A DNA stretch of 64,000 nucleotides, taken from the NCBI GenBank assembly GCA_000818095.1, contig CP009416.1, positions 1,968,501 to 2,032,500 on the forward strand, given 5' to 3'. The number at the start of each line of letters is the position of its first letter. Position 1 is the stretch's first letter. Under the pieces are notes generated by a model. It had not been told where the DNA came from. It saw only the letters and a list, made by a program, of their open reading frames with translations, and made no database searches. A program made the position numbers and the translations under genes. The stretch comes from Jeotgalibacillus malaysiensis (GTDB lineage Bacteria; Bacillota; Bacilli; Bacillales; Jeotgalibacillaceae). This document shows positions 24,822 through 34,234 of the stretch, one piece after another.

Positions 24822-24884
24822 GGAGACTCCTGAGACAACTAAAGGGAAGCTTAGTGCCCTAACATTGTCTCAGGGTCTCCATAT
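24822..24884. other. long imperfect hairpin between yqgB and the chemoreceptor gene
   Basis: GGAGAC(T)CCTGAGACAA pairs with TTGTCTCAGGGTCTCC with one bulged base, closing an internal part AGGG...CCCT. No T-run follows on either strand. It lies in the convergent gap and may act as a weak two-way terminator or be a small mobile repeat; no second copy was seen in the window. Confidence 0.55.
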
Positions 24885-24923
24885 GCATTACAGCACAGAA
24901 GTTACTGTATTAAACAATCAGTT

Positions 24924-26636
24924 TTATGCTGCACCCGACTGATGATTAAACTTCTCGTTTAGATGTGACGAGATCTGATAAAGTTCCTCAGCGATTTCTT
25001 TTACATCAATAATTAATCGCTCCTGCTCACTAAGCGTATTTGACATTTCTTCAAACCCTTCATCCGTAGCCCGGGCAATCTGATGTGCAGCTTCGCCTGC
25101 TGTCTTAACTGTCGGGAGTATGTTTTCAAGTTCTACTGTCTGCTTATACACCTCACTGATTTTTCGTGTAGATTGATCCATTTGATTAATCAACTCATTA
25201 AAGTATTCAATACTATTTGATGACTCTTCAAGCCTGGTTTCAGTATCATTCATTAACTTACTAAATTTTAATTCAATCTCTTCGCTGACCTGAACCATAT
25301 TATTCATCGATTGGTCTATCATAGTTAAATGCCTCTTAGACTGTTCAGCCAGTGACCCTACCTCTTTTGCTACAACTGCGAAGCCTTTTCCATTCTCACC
25401 CGCTCTTACAGCTTCTATAGCAGCATTCAGTGACAGCAGTCTCGTATGATCAGCTATTTCTTTTATTAAAAATGCAGCCTGTCTTGATTGTATTGTGTTT
25501 TCTCTCATCAGCTTTATTTCTTTATCTAATTCCTTCAGTTTTTGATCCGTCGCTTTTATAGATTCATTCATTTGATGCACCCCTTGAATCCCCTCGTCCC
25601 GTTTATCGATCAGCAGCTGATTTGATTTATTCGTTTCATCAAGTGTGAGAAGTATTGTCTCGATTTCCATTGCCATATGCAAGGTCGTCTCAAGACTCTT
25701 TTCTGATGAAGCTGACGTTTCTTTTGCTTGACTTTTGATCATCAGTGATTTTTTCTTAACAGGGTCCAGCGTGTAAAACATATGATCTGAGCTTTCGATT
25801 AATTTTTTCCCTGAATGGTTCAGGTTCTCTCCTGCCAATTGAAGTTCTTCCATTAACAATCTGATTGTATTAACCATAACCTGATAGCTCTTATGAAGAG
25901 ATACAAGCTCCGGAATGGTTGTATGACTCTGGCAGTCAGCATGATAGATACCTTTTCTTACGTTTTTCATTTCTTCTTTTAACAGTTTTAATGGTTTGCT
26001 GATTGATCTGGTAAGAAGAAGTGTCAACATCACAGCAACCAGAATTGTCAATATGACCACTTTGACCATCGACTCACCAAGTGATATTTGCTCATGCAGA
26101 TAATCGGTCTCAGGGACTGCAATGACATAGATCTGACCTAGCTCCTGAATCTTGAAAAATGAAAGCAGATAGTTTTGCTGCTCAATTGAAGCGGTCAATG
26201 TGCCTTTGTTGAGGAGATTTATTTCTTCTATCAAAGGTTCAGACAACGAGAGCCTGCTTCCAGATAATATGGACGCGGTGCCGTCCTCATCAACTGATAA
26301 TATTTTTACGTTTAACTCTTCCTGTCCTAGTGCTGCTGACTGCTGATTAACAATACTCTTTACCCGTTCACTGAATTTTTCCTCATCTGATGGAAAAGTC
26401 AATTTTGCATTTTGAATCAGTTCATTTGCTATGACAGCTTCCCTTTTAAGGCGGTCTTCCACTAGTCCTTCAGCAGAATCTCTCGCCGTCTGATAGCCTG
26501 ACCACCCTATATACATTGTTGATAGTATACAAATTGTTAGAACCGGTATCATAATTCTTGTGGTAAGAGTAAGTTTTAGCATCAGTTTATCTTTCAGTTG
26601 AATGATAGAATTCATTAATTGTTTAGCCCGTGACAT
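24924..26636 (-). CDS. methyl-accepting chemotaxis protein
   Basis: 570 residues: membrane segment 29-46, an extracellular sensor of about 140 residues, second membrane segment 190-209, HAMP-like linker, then the cytoplasmic signalling helices. The conserved hairpin tip that contacts CheA/CheW is at 394-432 ([20 protein letters not shown], then [12 protein letters not shown]). The sensor domain resembles a single Cache-type fold and its ligand cannot be told. It is an insertion relative to the B. subtilis order. ATG 26636 follows AGGAGGATCATACAT. Confidence 0.9.
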   Translation of the reverse strand: MSRAKQLMNSIIQLKDKLMLKLTLTTRIMIPVLTICILSTMYIGWSGYQTARDSAEGLVEDRLKREAVIANELIQNAKLTFPSDEEKFSERVKSIVNQQSAALGQEELNVKILSVDEDGTASILSGSRLSLSEPLIEEINLLNKGTLTASIEQQNYLLSFFKIQELGQIYVIAVPETDYLHEQISLGESMVKVVILTILVAVMLTLLLTRSISKPLKLLKEEMKNVRKGIYHADCQSHTTIPELVSLHKSYQVMVNTIRLLMEELQLAGENLNHSGKKLIESSDHMFYTLDPVKKKSLMIKSQAKETSASSEKSLETTLHMAMEIETILLTLDETNKSNQLLIDKRDEGIQGVHQMNESIKATDQKLKELDKEIKLMRENTIQSRQAAFLIKEIADHTRLLSLNAAIEAVRAGENGKGFAVVAKEVGSLAEQSKRHLTMIDQSMNNMVQVSEEIELKFSKLMNDTETRLEESSNSIEYFNELINQMDQSTRKISEVYKQTVELENILPTVKTAGEAAHQIARATDEGFEEMSNTLSEQERLIIDVKEIAEELYQISSHLNEKFNHQSGAA

Positions 26637-26765
26637 ATGTATGATCCTCCTATATATTATAGGTATATTGTCACTAAAACATGTAAAGGCTGGATGTGAA
26701 TTTTATTAAGATCGTGTAAAGGTTTGTGCGGGAACATCTTAAGAGCGCTTTCGCCGTTCATTTAG

Positions 26766-26795
26766 TTGTCAATGTGAATTCAACACTGTTAGAAT
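26766..26795 (+). promoter_or_regulatory. sigma-A promoter of ispG
   Basis: TTGTCA (26766-26771), 18-base spacer, TAGAAT (26790-26795), 46 bases upstream of the GTG start. Confidence 0.6.
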
Positions 26796-26841
26796 AAGTA
26801 GGAATAGAAATTTGAGTAAATCAAAAAGGAGCGAATGACTG

Positions 26842-27951
26842 GTGGGAGACATTACACATCGTTCGAATACGCGCCCTGTAAAAGTCGGGGATTTAACTAT
26901 AGGTGGAAACAATGAACTCGTTATCCAAAGTATGACGACAACAAAAACACATGATGTAGAAGCAACAGTTGCAGAAATTATGCGTCTTGAGGAAGCCGGC
27001 TGTCAGATTGTCCGTGTTGCATGCCCTGATGAAAGAGCGGCTGACGCGATTCCTGAAATCAAAAAGAGAATTAATATTCCTTTAGTTGTAGATATACATT
27101 TCGACTATAAGCTTGCGTTAAAAGCGATTGAAGGCGGAGCTGATAAGATCAGAATTAATCCTGGGAATATCGGCCGCCGTGAAAAAGTTGAAGCTGTTGT
27201 AAAGGCTGCTAAAGAGAAAAACATTCCGATTCGTATCGGGGTAAACGCAGGAAGCCTAGAAAGAAAGATCCTTGAGAAATACGGCTATCCAACAGCTGAC
27301 GGTATGGTTGAAAGTGCGCTGCATCATATCAAGATTCTTGAAGACCTTGATTTTCACGACATTATCGTGTCAATGAAAGCGTCTGATGTAAACCTTGCGA
27401 TTGAAGCTTATGAGAAAGCGGCTAAAGCATTTGATTACCCACTGCACTTAGGAATTACTGAGTCAGGTACATTGTTTGCAGGAACCGTTAAAAGTGCTGC
27501 AGGTCTTGGTGCGATCTTAAGTAAGGGTATTGGTAATACACTTAGAATTTCACTGAGTGCTGATCCTGTAGAAGAAGTAAAAGTGGCAAGGGAACTGTTA
27601 AAGTCATTTGGACTCGCATCAAATGCGGCTACACTGATTTCATGCCCTACATGTGGACGAATTGAAATAGACCTGATTTCAATTGCAAACGAAGTTGAGG
27701 AATATATCTCAACAATTAAAGCGCCACTTAAGGTTGCCGTACTCGGTTGTGCAGTTAATGGTCCCGGTGAAGCCCGTGAAGCGGATATCGGTATTGCAGG
27801 TGCCCGAGGAGAAGGTCTTCTCTTTATGAAGGGTAAGACTGTACGCAAAGTGCCTGAAGAAACAATGGTTGAAGAATTAAAGGTTGAGATTGATAAGCTT
27901 GCTGAAGAGCATTACCGCAAGCAGGCTGAAGAAGCAGCCATGCAGAAATAA
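26842..27951 (+). CDS. ispG: 4-hydroxy-3-methylbut-2-en-1-yl diphosphate synthase (flavodoxin)
   Basis: Iron-sulfur enzyme of the MEP isoprenoid pathway, converting MEcPP to HMBPP; ispH, which acts next, is 7 kb away. 369 residues from GTG 26842 (AAAGGAG upstream). A TIM-barrel part ([25 protein letters not shown]) is followed by the 4Fe-4S domain with ligands in SCPTCGR and GCAVNGPGE. Standard length for the two-domain bacterial form. Confidence 0.97.
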   Translation: MGDITHRSNTRPVKVGDLTIGGNNELVIQSMTTTKTHDVEATVAEIMRLEEAGCQIVRVACPDERAADAIPEIKKRINIPLVVDIHFDYKLALKAIEGGADKIRINPGNIGRREKVEAVVKAAKEKNIPIRIGVNAGSLERKILEKYGYPTADGMVESALHHIKILEDLDFHDIIVSMKASDVNLAIEAYEKAAKAFDYPLHLGITESGTLFAGTVKSAAGLGAILSKGIGNTLRISLSADPVEEVKVARELLKSFGLASNAATLISCPTCGRIEIDLISIANEVEEYISTIKAPLKVAVLGCAVNGPGEAREADIGIAGARGEGLLFMKGKTVRKVPEETMVEELKVEIDKLAEEHYRKQAEEAAMQK

Positions 27952-27957
27952 TGTAGA

Positions 27958-27986
27958 AATCCCGGCTTCGTAAAGCCGGGATTTTT
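27958..27986. terminator. bidirectional terminator between ispG and yqfX
   Basis: AATCCCGGCTT / AAGCCGGGATT with loop CGTA, T-run on the plus strand. Overlaps nothing and ends at the stop of yqfX. Confidence 0.88.
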
Positions 27987-28319
27987 CTATAACAACGGGT
28001 AGATGATGAGTCCGAGCAGCATCGCAATAAGACCGATTGCAATCCCGATACCTCCCGCTTTTGCTTCATCAGATCGTCTCGCAAGGAAACCCAGTATAAT
28101 CGCTGCTGCTCCGAAGATAACCGGCGCAGTAAAAAAAGCGAGTATCCCAAGAATAATCGATGCATAAGCGAGCCATATTCCTTTGTTTGTATTCTTAATC
28201 ACGCCATCCCTTTTTCTTTCTGTATCTGCATACCAGGATGGGCTGATCTGTGAAAGCTCGTCTCCTACCTCCGTATCATATTCCGTTTTAATAATTTCTT
28301 CATTTTTCTCATCATCCAA
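27987..28319 (-). CDS. yqfX: small membrane protein YqfX
   Basis: 110 residues: an acidic cytoplasmic N-terminus (1-44) and two hydrophobic segments (about 47-80 and 89-110) with glycine-rich turns, resembling DUF4190-like small membrane proteins. Function unknown. It is adjacent to ispG and yqfW as in B. subtilis. ATG 28319, with GGAGGGAAGTTG upstream. Confidence 0.75.
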   Translation of the reverse strand: MDDEKNEEIIKTEYDTEVGDELSQISPSWYADTERKRDGVIKNTNKGIWLAYASIILGILAFFTAPVIFGAAAIILGFLARRSDEAKAGGIGIAIGLIAMLLGLIIYPLL

Positions 28320-28437
28320 TCAACTTCCCTCCTTTTGTATCTTCCTTTAGCTTTAACAAAGCACTCAAATCTATGTATGGTAAATTGTTGTTCTGTGTTA
28401 TTGTATTGATAAAGAATGTTAAAGGAGTCAAGATATT

Positions 28438-29016
28438 ATGCGTTTAGGAATAGATATCGACGGAACCGTTACCTGCCCTGCTTCACTGATCCCGCACATT
28501 AACCGTGCTTTCAACAGTCGTCTGACACTCAATGATATAAAAGAATATGATCTGACGAAGGCTTTACCAAAAATAAATCCAAAAACATTTTCAGAATGGT
28601 TTGAGTCATCTGAAGCTGAGATTTATGAAGCCTCTCCGATGAATGAAGATGCTGATACCGTTTTAAAAACGTTACAGTCATCACATGAACTTATTTATAT
28701 TAGTGCCCGCGGGACTGAGCATCAGCATTTAACGAAAGAATGGTTTTACCGCCATGATATTCATTTTGATAAAATTGTTCTGACAGGTTCGCATAACAAA
28801 TTGTCTGCAGTAAAAGATCACCGGATCGATCTTTTTCTCGAGGATAAGCATGATAATGCTGTGGATATTCATGAGGATACAGGTATTCCTGTACTGCTTT
28901 TTGATGCTCCATACAATAGAGCGCCACATCCCGAAGGTGTCATTAGAATTTCATCCTGGCATGAGGCAAAAAGCTATATTCAGCAATTTGAAAAAAAACT
29001 CAGCTCGCAAAGATAA
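28438..29016 (+). CDS. yqfW: HAD-family nucleotidase YqfW
   Basis: Putative 5'(3')-deoxyribonucleotidase-like HAD phosphatase. 192 residues with catalytic DIDGTVT (Asp6 and Asp8), motif II Ser in YISARG, Lys in SHNKLSAVK, and motif III acidic pair in FLEDKHDNA. ATG 28438 is preceded by AAAGGAG. The family is assigned by fold; the true substrate is not known. Confidence 0.85.
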   Translation: MRLGIDIDGTVTCPASLIPHINRAFNSRLTLNDIKEYDLTKALPKINPKTFSEWFESSEAEIYEASPMNEDADTVLKTLQSSHELIYISARGTEHQHLTKEWFYRHDIHFDKIVLTGSHNKLSAVKDHRIDLFLEDKHDNAVDIHEDTGIPVLLFDAPYNRAPHPEGVIRISSWHEAKSYIQQFEKKLSSQR

Positions 29017-29032
29017 GCGAGCTGAGTTTTTT
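28993..29032. terminator. bidirectional terminator between yqfW and zur
   Basis: Arms AAAAAACTCAGCTCGC (28993-29008) and complement (29017-29032), loop of eight. The stop codons of both convergent genes fall in or at the edge of the stem. Confidence 0.9.
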
Positions 29033-29441
29033 ATTGGCATTCAGGACAGGTACCATATATTTCGAATTTATGACCGGATACATCATAACCGCTCAAATTC
29101 TCATTTAAAGCAGCCATTGGGCAAGTATGAATCTGTTTTGTTTTTCCGCAATCAAGACAGATAAAATGATGATGGTGATGTCCACTGTCACACACAAACC
29201 TGAAATGCTTTTCACCAGATAATTCCGTCTCCTCTAGTATGTTTAGGGAAACGAATGTAGAAAGGTTCCGGTAAATCGTATCAAAACTTAACCCCTTATG
29301 GTGAAGGCTCATTTCCTCAAGAACTTCTTTAGCAGTCATATAGCGGTCATGCTGATCAAACAGCTCAAGCATCATCTTTCTTTTACCGGTTTGTTTATAT
29401 CCTTCCTGCTTTAATAATTCTATTGCTTCCTGAAGGTTCAC
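29031..29441 (-). CDS. zur: zinc uptake regulator Zur (Fur family)
   Basis: Zinc-responsive repressor of zinc uptake genes. I place the start at GTG 29441, giving MNLQEAIELL, which fits B. subtilis Zur, with GGGGTG six bases upstream. 136 residues: winged-helix DNA-binding half (GLSFDTIYRNLSTFVSLNIL) and C-terminal dimer/metal half. Metal ligands: the HHHHH run at DSGHHHHHFIC, Cys pairs CLDCG and CPECQ, and His/Cys in QIHTCPM. Last gene of znuC-znuB-zur, so it likely regulates its own operon. Confidence 0.92.
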   Translation of the reverse strand: MNLQEAIELLKQEGYKQTGKRKMMLELFDQHDRYMTAKEVLEEMSLHHKGLSFDTIYRNLSTFVSLNILEETELSGEKHFRFVCDSGHHHHHFICLDCGKTKQIHTCPMAALNENLSGYDVSGHKFEIYGTCPECQ

Positions 29442-29457
29442 ATCTATCACCCCATTG

Positions 29458-30297
29458 TTATTTCTTCACAGCGAACCAGTTACGATAGCCAATTGCAGCA
29501 AGCAGGATTAATATTGACGAAACAACAATCGTTCCACCTGGTGCAAGATCAAGATAAAACGCACTGATCAATCCAACAATAACTGCAACTTCCCCAAATA
29601 AAATTGATAATCCAATTGTTTGTTTAAACCCTTTAGAAACTCTCATGGCAGCAGCAACAGGCAGCGTCATTAATGAGGACACAAGAAGGATCCCGACAAT
29701 TCTCATAGACGCGGCAATCACGAGCGCAGTCATGACCATAAAAATTAAATGTAGCGCTTTTGTAGAGAGGCCTGATGCTTTACCGAACTCTTCATCAAAT
29801 GATAACAAAAACAGCTCTTTATATAATAATGATACGATAACTAGCACAATGATTGCGATTCCTGTGATCAGATAAAGGTCGCTTCTGCCAACCGCACTCA
29901 CACTTCCAAACAGGTAGCTGAACAGATCAGTATTAAAACCGTCAGCAAGTGATATAAAAATAACACCTACACCGATTCCACCAGATAACAAAATCGGAAT
30001 CGCAAGCTCCTGGTAATGCTTATAGACGGCTCTCAGCCTTTCAATTAATAGTGAACCCGCCACTGAGAAGCCCATTCCAAGCCAAAGCGGATTTAACCCG
30101 TTAAACGCAACAAACGTTTTACTTAAAAACAGACTGGCTGCGATCCCTGACAGTGTGACGTGGCTCAGTGCATCAGCAATTAATGACAGCCTTCTGACAA
30201 CGATAAACGCACCGAGTAAAGGGGCAATCAATCCAATTAAAATACCCGCTGCAAAAGCATTTTGTAAAAATTCATATCTTAAAATAGCTTCTAACAT
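29458..30297 (-). CDS. znuB: zinc ABC transporter permease ZnuB
   Basis: ABC-3 family permease, 279 residues with about eight membrane segments. N-terminal GAFIVVRRLSLIADALSHVT is the family hallmark, with GILLVSSLMTLPVAAAM in the second half. Directly follows znuC (no gap), so translation is coupled. Zur next in the operon points to zinc over manganese as substrate. The solute-binding lipoprotein ZnuA is not in the window. Confidence 0.92.
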   Translation of the reverse strand: MLEAILRYEFLQNAFAAGILIGLIAPLLGAFIVVRRLSLIADALSHVTLSGIAASLFLSKTFVAFNGLNPLWLGMGFSVAGSLLIERLRAVYKHYQELAIPILLSGGIGVGVIFISLADGFNTDLFSYLFGSVSAVGRSDLYLITGIAIIVLVIVSLLYKELFLLSFDEEFGKASGLSTKALHLIFMVMTALVIAASMRIVGILLVSSLMTLPVAAAMRVSKGFKQTIGLSILFGEVAVIVGLISAFYLDLAPGGTIVVSSILILLAAIGYRNWFAVKK

Positions 30298-31068
30298 TTA
30301 ATGCACCCCGTGACTGTGATCATGGTGTATTGTTTGCACATCATGTCCGTAAAATGCTGACAGTTCATGATCTTTCACCTGTTCAAAATCTTCTGCACTT
30401 CCGTGGAAGTGTAAGGTATTACTCAGACAAGCTACATGTGTAATTTTGTTTGAAACTGTACCGGTATCATGCGTCACCAGAACGAGTGTAATCCCAAGTT
30501 CAATATTCAGCTTCTCAAGCATATCATAAAATGTCTGAACGTTTTTCGCATCCACACCAACTGTCGGCTCATCAAGGATAAGCACCTCCGGCTGACTGAC
30601 AATAGCTCTTGCAATAAATACACGCTGCTGCTGACCACCTGAAAGTTCCCCAATATTTCTATAGACAAAGTCCTGCATATCAACAGCTTTAATCGCATCC
30701 ATGATTTCAGCTTTAAATTTGCGTTCAACTCGTTTGAACAATCCTGCTTTTTTTGTCAGTCCGCTCGCTACGACTTCGTATACAGTAGCAGGAAAACCGG
30801 TGTTAAATGCATTCGCCTTTTGAGAGACGTAACCGATTTTTTCCCACGCTTTGAATTTATGAATTGGCTGATCGAACAGTTTGACTTCTCCGTCTCTTGC
30901 TTTAAGTAACCCAAGAATTAATTTCAGCATGGTAGACTTGCCGGATCCATTCGGTCCCACTACTGCAAGAAATGACCCTCTCGGTATCGAAAGGTTGATG
31001 TCTGTCAGTACCTGATCCTGATCATACCGGTAATTAACATGTTTAAGTTCTATGACATGATGACTCAT
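30298..31068 (-). CDS. znuC: zinc ABC transporter ATP-binding protein ZnuC
   Basis: ATPase of the zinc importer, 256 residues. Walker A GPNGSGKST, Q-loop YVSQKANAFNTGFP, signature LSGGQQQR, Walker B VLILDEPTVGVD and the switch His in VTHDTGTV. The C-terminus is His-rich (HDVQTIHHDHSHGVH), which suits a metal transporter. First gene of the operon behind a Zur-box candidate. Confidence 0.93.
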   Translation of the reverse strand: MSHHVIELKHVNYRYDQDQVLTDINLSIPRGSFLAVVGPNGSGKSTMLKLILGLLKARDGEVKLFDQPIHKFKAWEKIGYVSQKANAFNTGFPATVYEVVASGLTKKAGLFKRVERKFKAEIMDAIKAVDMQDFVYRNIGELSGGQQQRVFIARAIVSQPEVLILDEPTVGVDAKNVQTFYDMLEKLNIELGITLVLVTHDTGTVSNKITHVACLSNTLHFHGSAEDFEQVKDHELSAFYGHDVQTIHHDHSHGVH

Positions 31069-31083
31069 CGTGCCACCTCTTTC

Positions 31084-31144
31084 AAATTAGAATCGTTCCG
31101 ATTTAACAATTCATTAGTATACACCTATGTATGCGTGATGTAAA
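31084..31144 (-). promoter_or_regulatory. sigma-A promoter and Zur-box candidate of znuC-znuB-zur
   Basis: Minus strand TTTACA (31144-31139), 17-base spacer, TATACT (31121-31116). Just after the expected transcription start lies AAATCGGAACGATTCTAATT(T) at 31104-31084, which matches the palindromic Zur consensus AAATCGTAATNATTACGATT(T) at 15 of 20 defined positions. The site would block initiation when zinc-loaded Zur is bound. Confidence 0.65.
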
Positions 31145-31203
31145 TGAATTAAGTTCCATTGTAAATATGTATTTGTTTTAATAAAACAACATCAGGAGGC
31201 GTT

Positions 31204-31443
31204 ATGAAAAATAATTCGATTAACTTAGATACCCTTTCAACCGTCTCACCCGCAAAGATGCAGCTTTATCTGCTCGCTGCCGGTATTTCCTTAACCCTTC
31301 AGGAGTGCACAAAACTTCAGCAGTTGTTAAAAAACAACCTTAGTCTTATCCAATCTCTCCCTCAGCTGCTCAATGAGGCTGAGCACATTTTAGGAAAAAA
31401 GAAAATGAAGGAATTAATGATCAGAGCTGTTTCATTTTTATAA
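31204..31443 (+). CDS. yqfT: YqfT family (DUF2624) small protein
   Basis: 79-residue mostly helical protein of unknown function; the DUF2624 pattern QLYLLAAGISLTLQEC is visible. ATG 31204 has AGGAGG five bases upstream. It is divergent from znuC and convergent with nfo. Confidence 0.8.
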   Translation: MKNNSINLDTLSTVSPAKMQLYLLAAGISLTLQECTKLQQLLKNNLSLIQSLPQLLNEAEHILGKKKMKELMIRAVSFL

Positions 31444-31447
31444 CCAT

Positions 31448-31480
31448 AAAAAAAGGGCTGTCCACAGACGGCCCTTTTTT
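31448..31480. terminator. bidirectional terminator between yqfT and nfo
   Basis: AAAAAAGGGC(TGTC) pairs with (GACG)GCCCTTTTTT; A's and T's flank both sides. Confidence 0.85.
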
Positions 31481-32377
31481 CTATGCGTTTCCTTTGATCT
31501 CATCAATTAACGCTTCATTAAACGTTCTGTTTTGAAGCATTTGGATTTCATGCTTGTAAGGTGGTTTTTTATCTTTTTTATCTTCACCAACATAAGGTGT
31601 TTCAAGAATCTTCGGGATCTGGGAGAAGACTTCGTGATGAACGATCCGGTCAAGTGCATCATAACCAATATGACCAAACCCAATGTTTTCATGACGGTCT
31701 TTAGAAGCGCCTTTTGGATTTTTACTATCATTTACGTGAACAACCTTAATCCGGTCAAGACCTACAATCCGGTCAAACTGCTCCAGTACACCATCGAAAT
31801 CATTCACAATATCATACCCTGCATCATGAACGTGACAAGTATCAAAGCATACTGAAAGCTTTTCATTATGTGTGACACCATCAATAATTTTGGCCAGTTC
31901 ATCAAATGAACGTCCGCATTCAGATCCTTTACCTGCCATTGTTTCAAGCGCAACCTGCACGGTCTGATCTTTTGTAAGGACTTCATTCAGCCCTTCAATG
32001 ATGCGTTCTATCCCTTTATCTGCTCCTGCACCAACATGCGCACCGGGATGAAGGACAATCTGCTTTGCTCCTAATGCAGCTGTTCTTTCTGTTTCAGATC
32101 TTAGAAAGTTTACGCCTAATTCAAATGTTTCGGGTTTAGTTGTATTTGCAATATTAATAATATAAGGAGCATGAACAACTATATCTTCAATTCCATGTTC
32201 TTTCATATGGGCAAGCCCTGCATCAATATTCAGGTCTTCAATCGGCTTTCTTCTTGTGTTCTGCGGGGCGCCTGTATAAATCATAAACGTACTAGACCCA
32301 TATGATACGGCTTCTTCACTTGCACCAAGAAGCATTTTTTTACCACCCATAGATACGTGTGATCCGATTTTTAACAT
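31481..32377 (-). CDS. nfo: endonuclease IV (Nfo, AP endonuclease)
   Basis: Zinc-dependent apurinic/apyrimidinic endonuclease for base-excision repair. 298 residues from ATG 32377. Metal ligand motifs: VVHAPYIIN (His), [19 protein letters not shown] (Glu), [13 protein letters not shown] (Asp and His) and [22 protein letters not shown]. The [11 protein letters not shown]-terminus is standard. Lies next to cshB as in B. subtilis (yqfS-yqfR). Confidence 0.95.
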   Translation of the reverse strand: MLKIGSHVSMGGKKMLLGASEEAVSYGSSTFMIYTGAPQNTRRKPIEDLNIDAGLAHMKEHGIEDIVVHAPYIINIANTTKPETFELGVNFLRSETERTAALGAKQIVLHPGAHVGAGADKGIERIIEGLNEVLTKDQTVQVALETMAGKGSECGRSFDELAKIIDGVTHNEKLSVCFDTCHVHDAGYDIVNDFDGVLEQFDRIVGLDRIKVVHVNDSKNPKGASKDRHENIGFGHIGYDALDRIVHHEVFSQIPKILETPYVGEDKKDKKPPYKHEIQMLQNRTFNEALIDEIKGNA

Positions 32378-32392
32378 CCTGATATCCCCCAA

Positions 32393-33694
32393 TTATTTAT
32401 TATTTCTTCTGTTCTTTCTGCGTTCTTTCTTTTTAATCTGCTCCATCTTATAATTCATTTTCTTTTTATAGCCTGGCTTAACTTTTTTCGGTTTACGTAC
32501 AAGAGATTTAGCTTTTTTATCAATTTCATTTTCACCTTTTGGCCGACTTGAACGCTTATGACGATCGTTCAATGTTACCCATTCGCCGCCTTTTACTTCC
32601 TGGTGACTGAACGTGATACCTTTTTTCTCGATCTGGGCAAGTGCGTCCTCGTCGGAAGCTTCATAGATCGTGATCGCAGTTCCAGAGTGTCCTGCGCGTG
32701 CAGTTCTGCCTACACGGTGAATAAAGAAATCCAGGTCCTGCGGAAGTTCAAAGTTAATAACGTGACTGACACCTGGAATATCAATTCCTCTTGCTGCAAG
32801 ATCAGTCGCAACAATGTACTGATATTCGAGGTCTCTGATCTGTTTCATCATTTTATTACGCTCACGTGGCGAGAGTCCACCATGAACCCGACCTGTTTTA
32901 AGACCTTTATTCAAAAGATAATCAGCGACTTCATCAGCCTTGGATTTTGTATTTGTAAAGACAATCGCAAGGTAAGGATTAATGGCGTTTAACGTATCAA
33001 GCAGTACAGCTTCACGAGACCGGCTTTTTTGAGGAACAAGTATAAATTCAATATTTTCTGCCTGAACCTGTTTTGGTTCGATATGGGCATATTGAGGGTT
33101 TTCCATGTATTTTTTCAGGAAAGGCTTAAGTTTTTCAGGAATTGTTGCTGAGAAAACATAAATTTGAAGGTCTTCTTTCATGCGGGCTGCAACCTGATCA
33201 ACGTCTTCAATAAAGCCCATTTCAAGCATCAGGTCAGCTTCATCAATAACGATCGCTTTTGCTGTATAGACCTGAAGCGCCTGTTCAGAGACCAAATCAT
33301 TGATTCTGCCAGGGGTACCTACCACGATATGCGGCTGCTGCTTCAGCTTTTCAATCGCTCTTTGCTTGTCCGTTCCGCCTACAAATACTTTTGCTGTCAG
33401 TGCAGTATTTTCAATCAGAAACTTTACTTCATGATGAATCTGTTTTGCAAGTTCTCTTGTCGGTGCTGTGATTACTACCTGCACCTCCTGACGGTCAGGA
33501 TTGATCTGATTAATCAGTGGAAGCAGGTAAGAATGGGTCTTTCCTGTTCCAGTCTGAGATTGACCAATTGCACTTTCACCGCGGTTGATCATCGGAATCA
33601 TCTTTTCCTGAATCGCTGTTGGTGCATGGAATCCAAGCTTTTCAATTGCATCTATCAAAAATGGCTGAAAATTATATTGTTTAAATGATGACAT
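32393..33694 (-). CDS. cshB: DEAD-box RNA helicase CshB
   Basis: ATP-dependent RNA helicase, active in RNA turnover and cold adaptation. 433 residues from ATG 33694 (AAGGAG upstream). Q motif FLIDAIEKLGFHAPTAIQ, motif I SQTGTGKT, Ia PTRELAKQ, II VIDEADLM, III SATIP, IV VFTNTK, V TDLAARGID and VI HRVGRTARAG. A very basic C-terminal tail (about 60 residues, ending KKKERRKNRRNNK) presumably binds RNA. Confidence 0.94.
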   Translation of the reverse strand: MSSFKQYNFQPFLIDAIEKLGFHAPTAIQEKMIPMINRGESAIGQSQTGTGKTHSYLLPLINQINPDRQEVQVVITAPTRELAKQIHHEVKFLIENTALTAKVFVGGTDKQRAIEKLKQQPHIVVGTPGRINDLVSEQALQVYTAKAIVIDEADLMLEMGFIEDVDQVAARMKEDLQIYVFSATIPEKLKPFLKKYMENPQYAHIEPKQVQAENIEFILVPQKSRSREAVLLDTLNAINPYLAIVFTNTKSKADEVADYLLNKGLKTGRVHGGLSPRERNKMMKQIRDLEYQYIVATDLAARGIDIPGVSHVINFELPQDLDFFIHRVGRTARAGHSGTAITIYEASDEDALAQIEKKGITFSHQEVKGGEWVTLNDRHKRSSRPKGENEIDKKAKSLVRKPKKVKPGYKKKMNYKMEQIKKKERRKNRRNNK

Positions 33695-33837
33695 ATACGT
33701 CACTCCTTCTATTCGCATCAAAACTTAATTATAGTCTTTTTTATATAAAAAAGCTATGTATATCTCAACTTCATCCGTTATTGTCTACCCATTCAAAGTC
33801 AATTTGCATAAGATAACACAGTACAGGAGGTGTCAAC

Positions 33838-34164
33838 ATGTATCCTTATCGTCCTTATCCTATTTCGTATCAGTTTGTACCGCCCCCGGCAAAGACTGCG
33901 GGTTTTTCTCTGTCATCTATTCAAAAATGGACGGGTACTGCACAGCAATTTATTAAAACTGCCAACCGTTATATGCCCTACGTGCAGCAATACGGTCCAA
34001 TGGTTAAGAACTTTCCTGCTATGTGGAAGCTGTATAAAGCTTTTAATGAATTAGACTCGGCTGAGACTGCTGAACAAAAAACTGATGGTAAAGACAAGAA
34101 GGAATCAGCTAATGAAAAGGTGGCTGAAAGAAGATCTGAATCCATACCTAAGCTTTATATATAG
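33838..34164 (+). CDS. yqfQ: YqfQ/VrrA family protein
   Basis: 108 residues. An N-terminal Tyr/Pro-rich stretch (MYPYRPYPISYQFVPPP) is followed by the family core (TANRYMPYVQQYGPMVKNFP) and a charged Lys/Glu-rich tail. SD AGGAGGTG lies before ATG 33838. The family has variable tails and no known function; it is upstream of ispH as in B. subtilis. Confidence 0.8.
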   Translation: MYPYRPYPISYQFVPPPAKTAGFSLSSIQKWTGTAQQFIKTANRYMPYVQQYGPMVKNFPAMWKLYKAFNELDSAETAEQKTDGKDKKESANEKVAERRSESIPKLYI

Positions 34165-34234
34165 CTTTTAATTGTTCCTGTTCGTCATCTGCTTTATACT
34201 GATGGTATAAAGTCTTACGTGCAGGAGGATTCTG

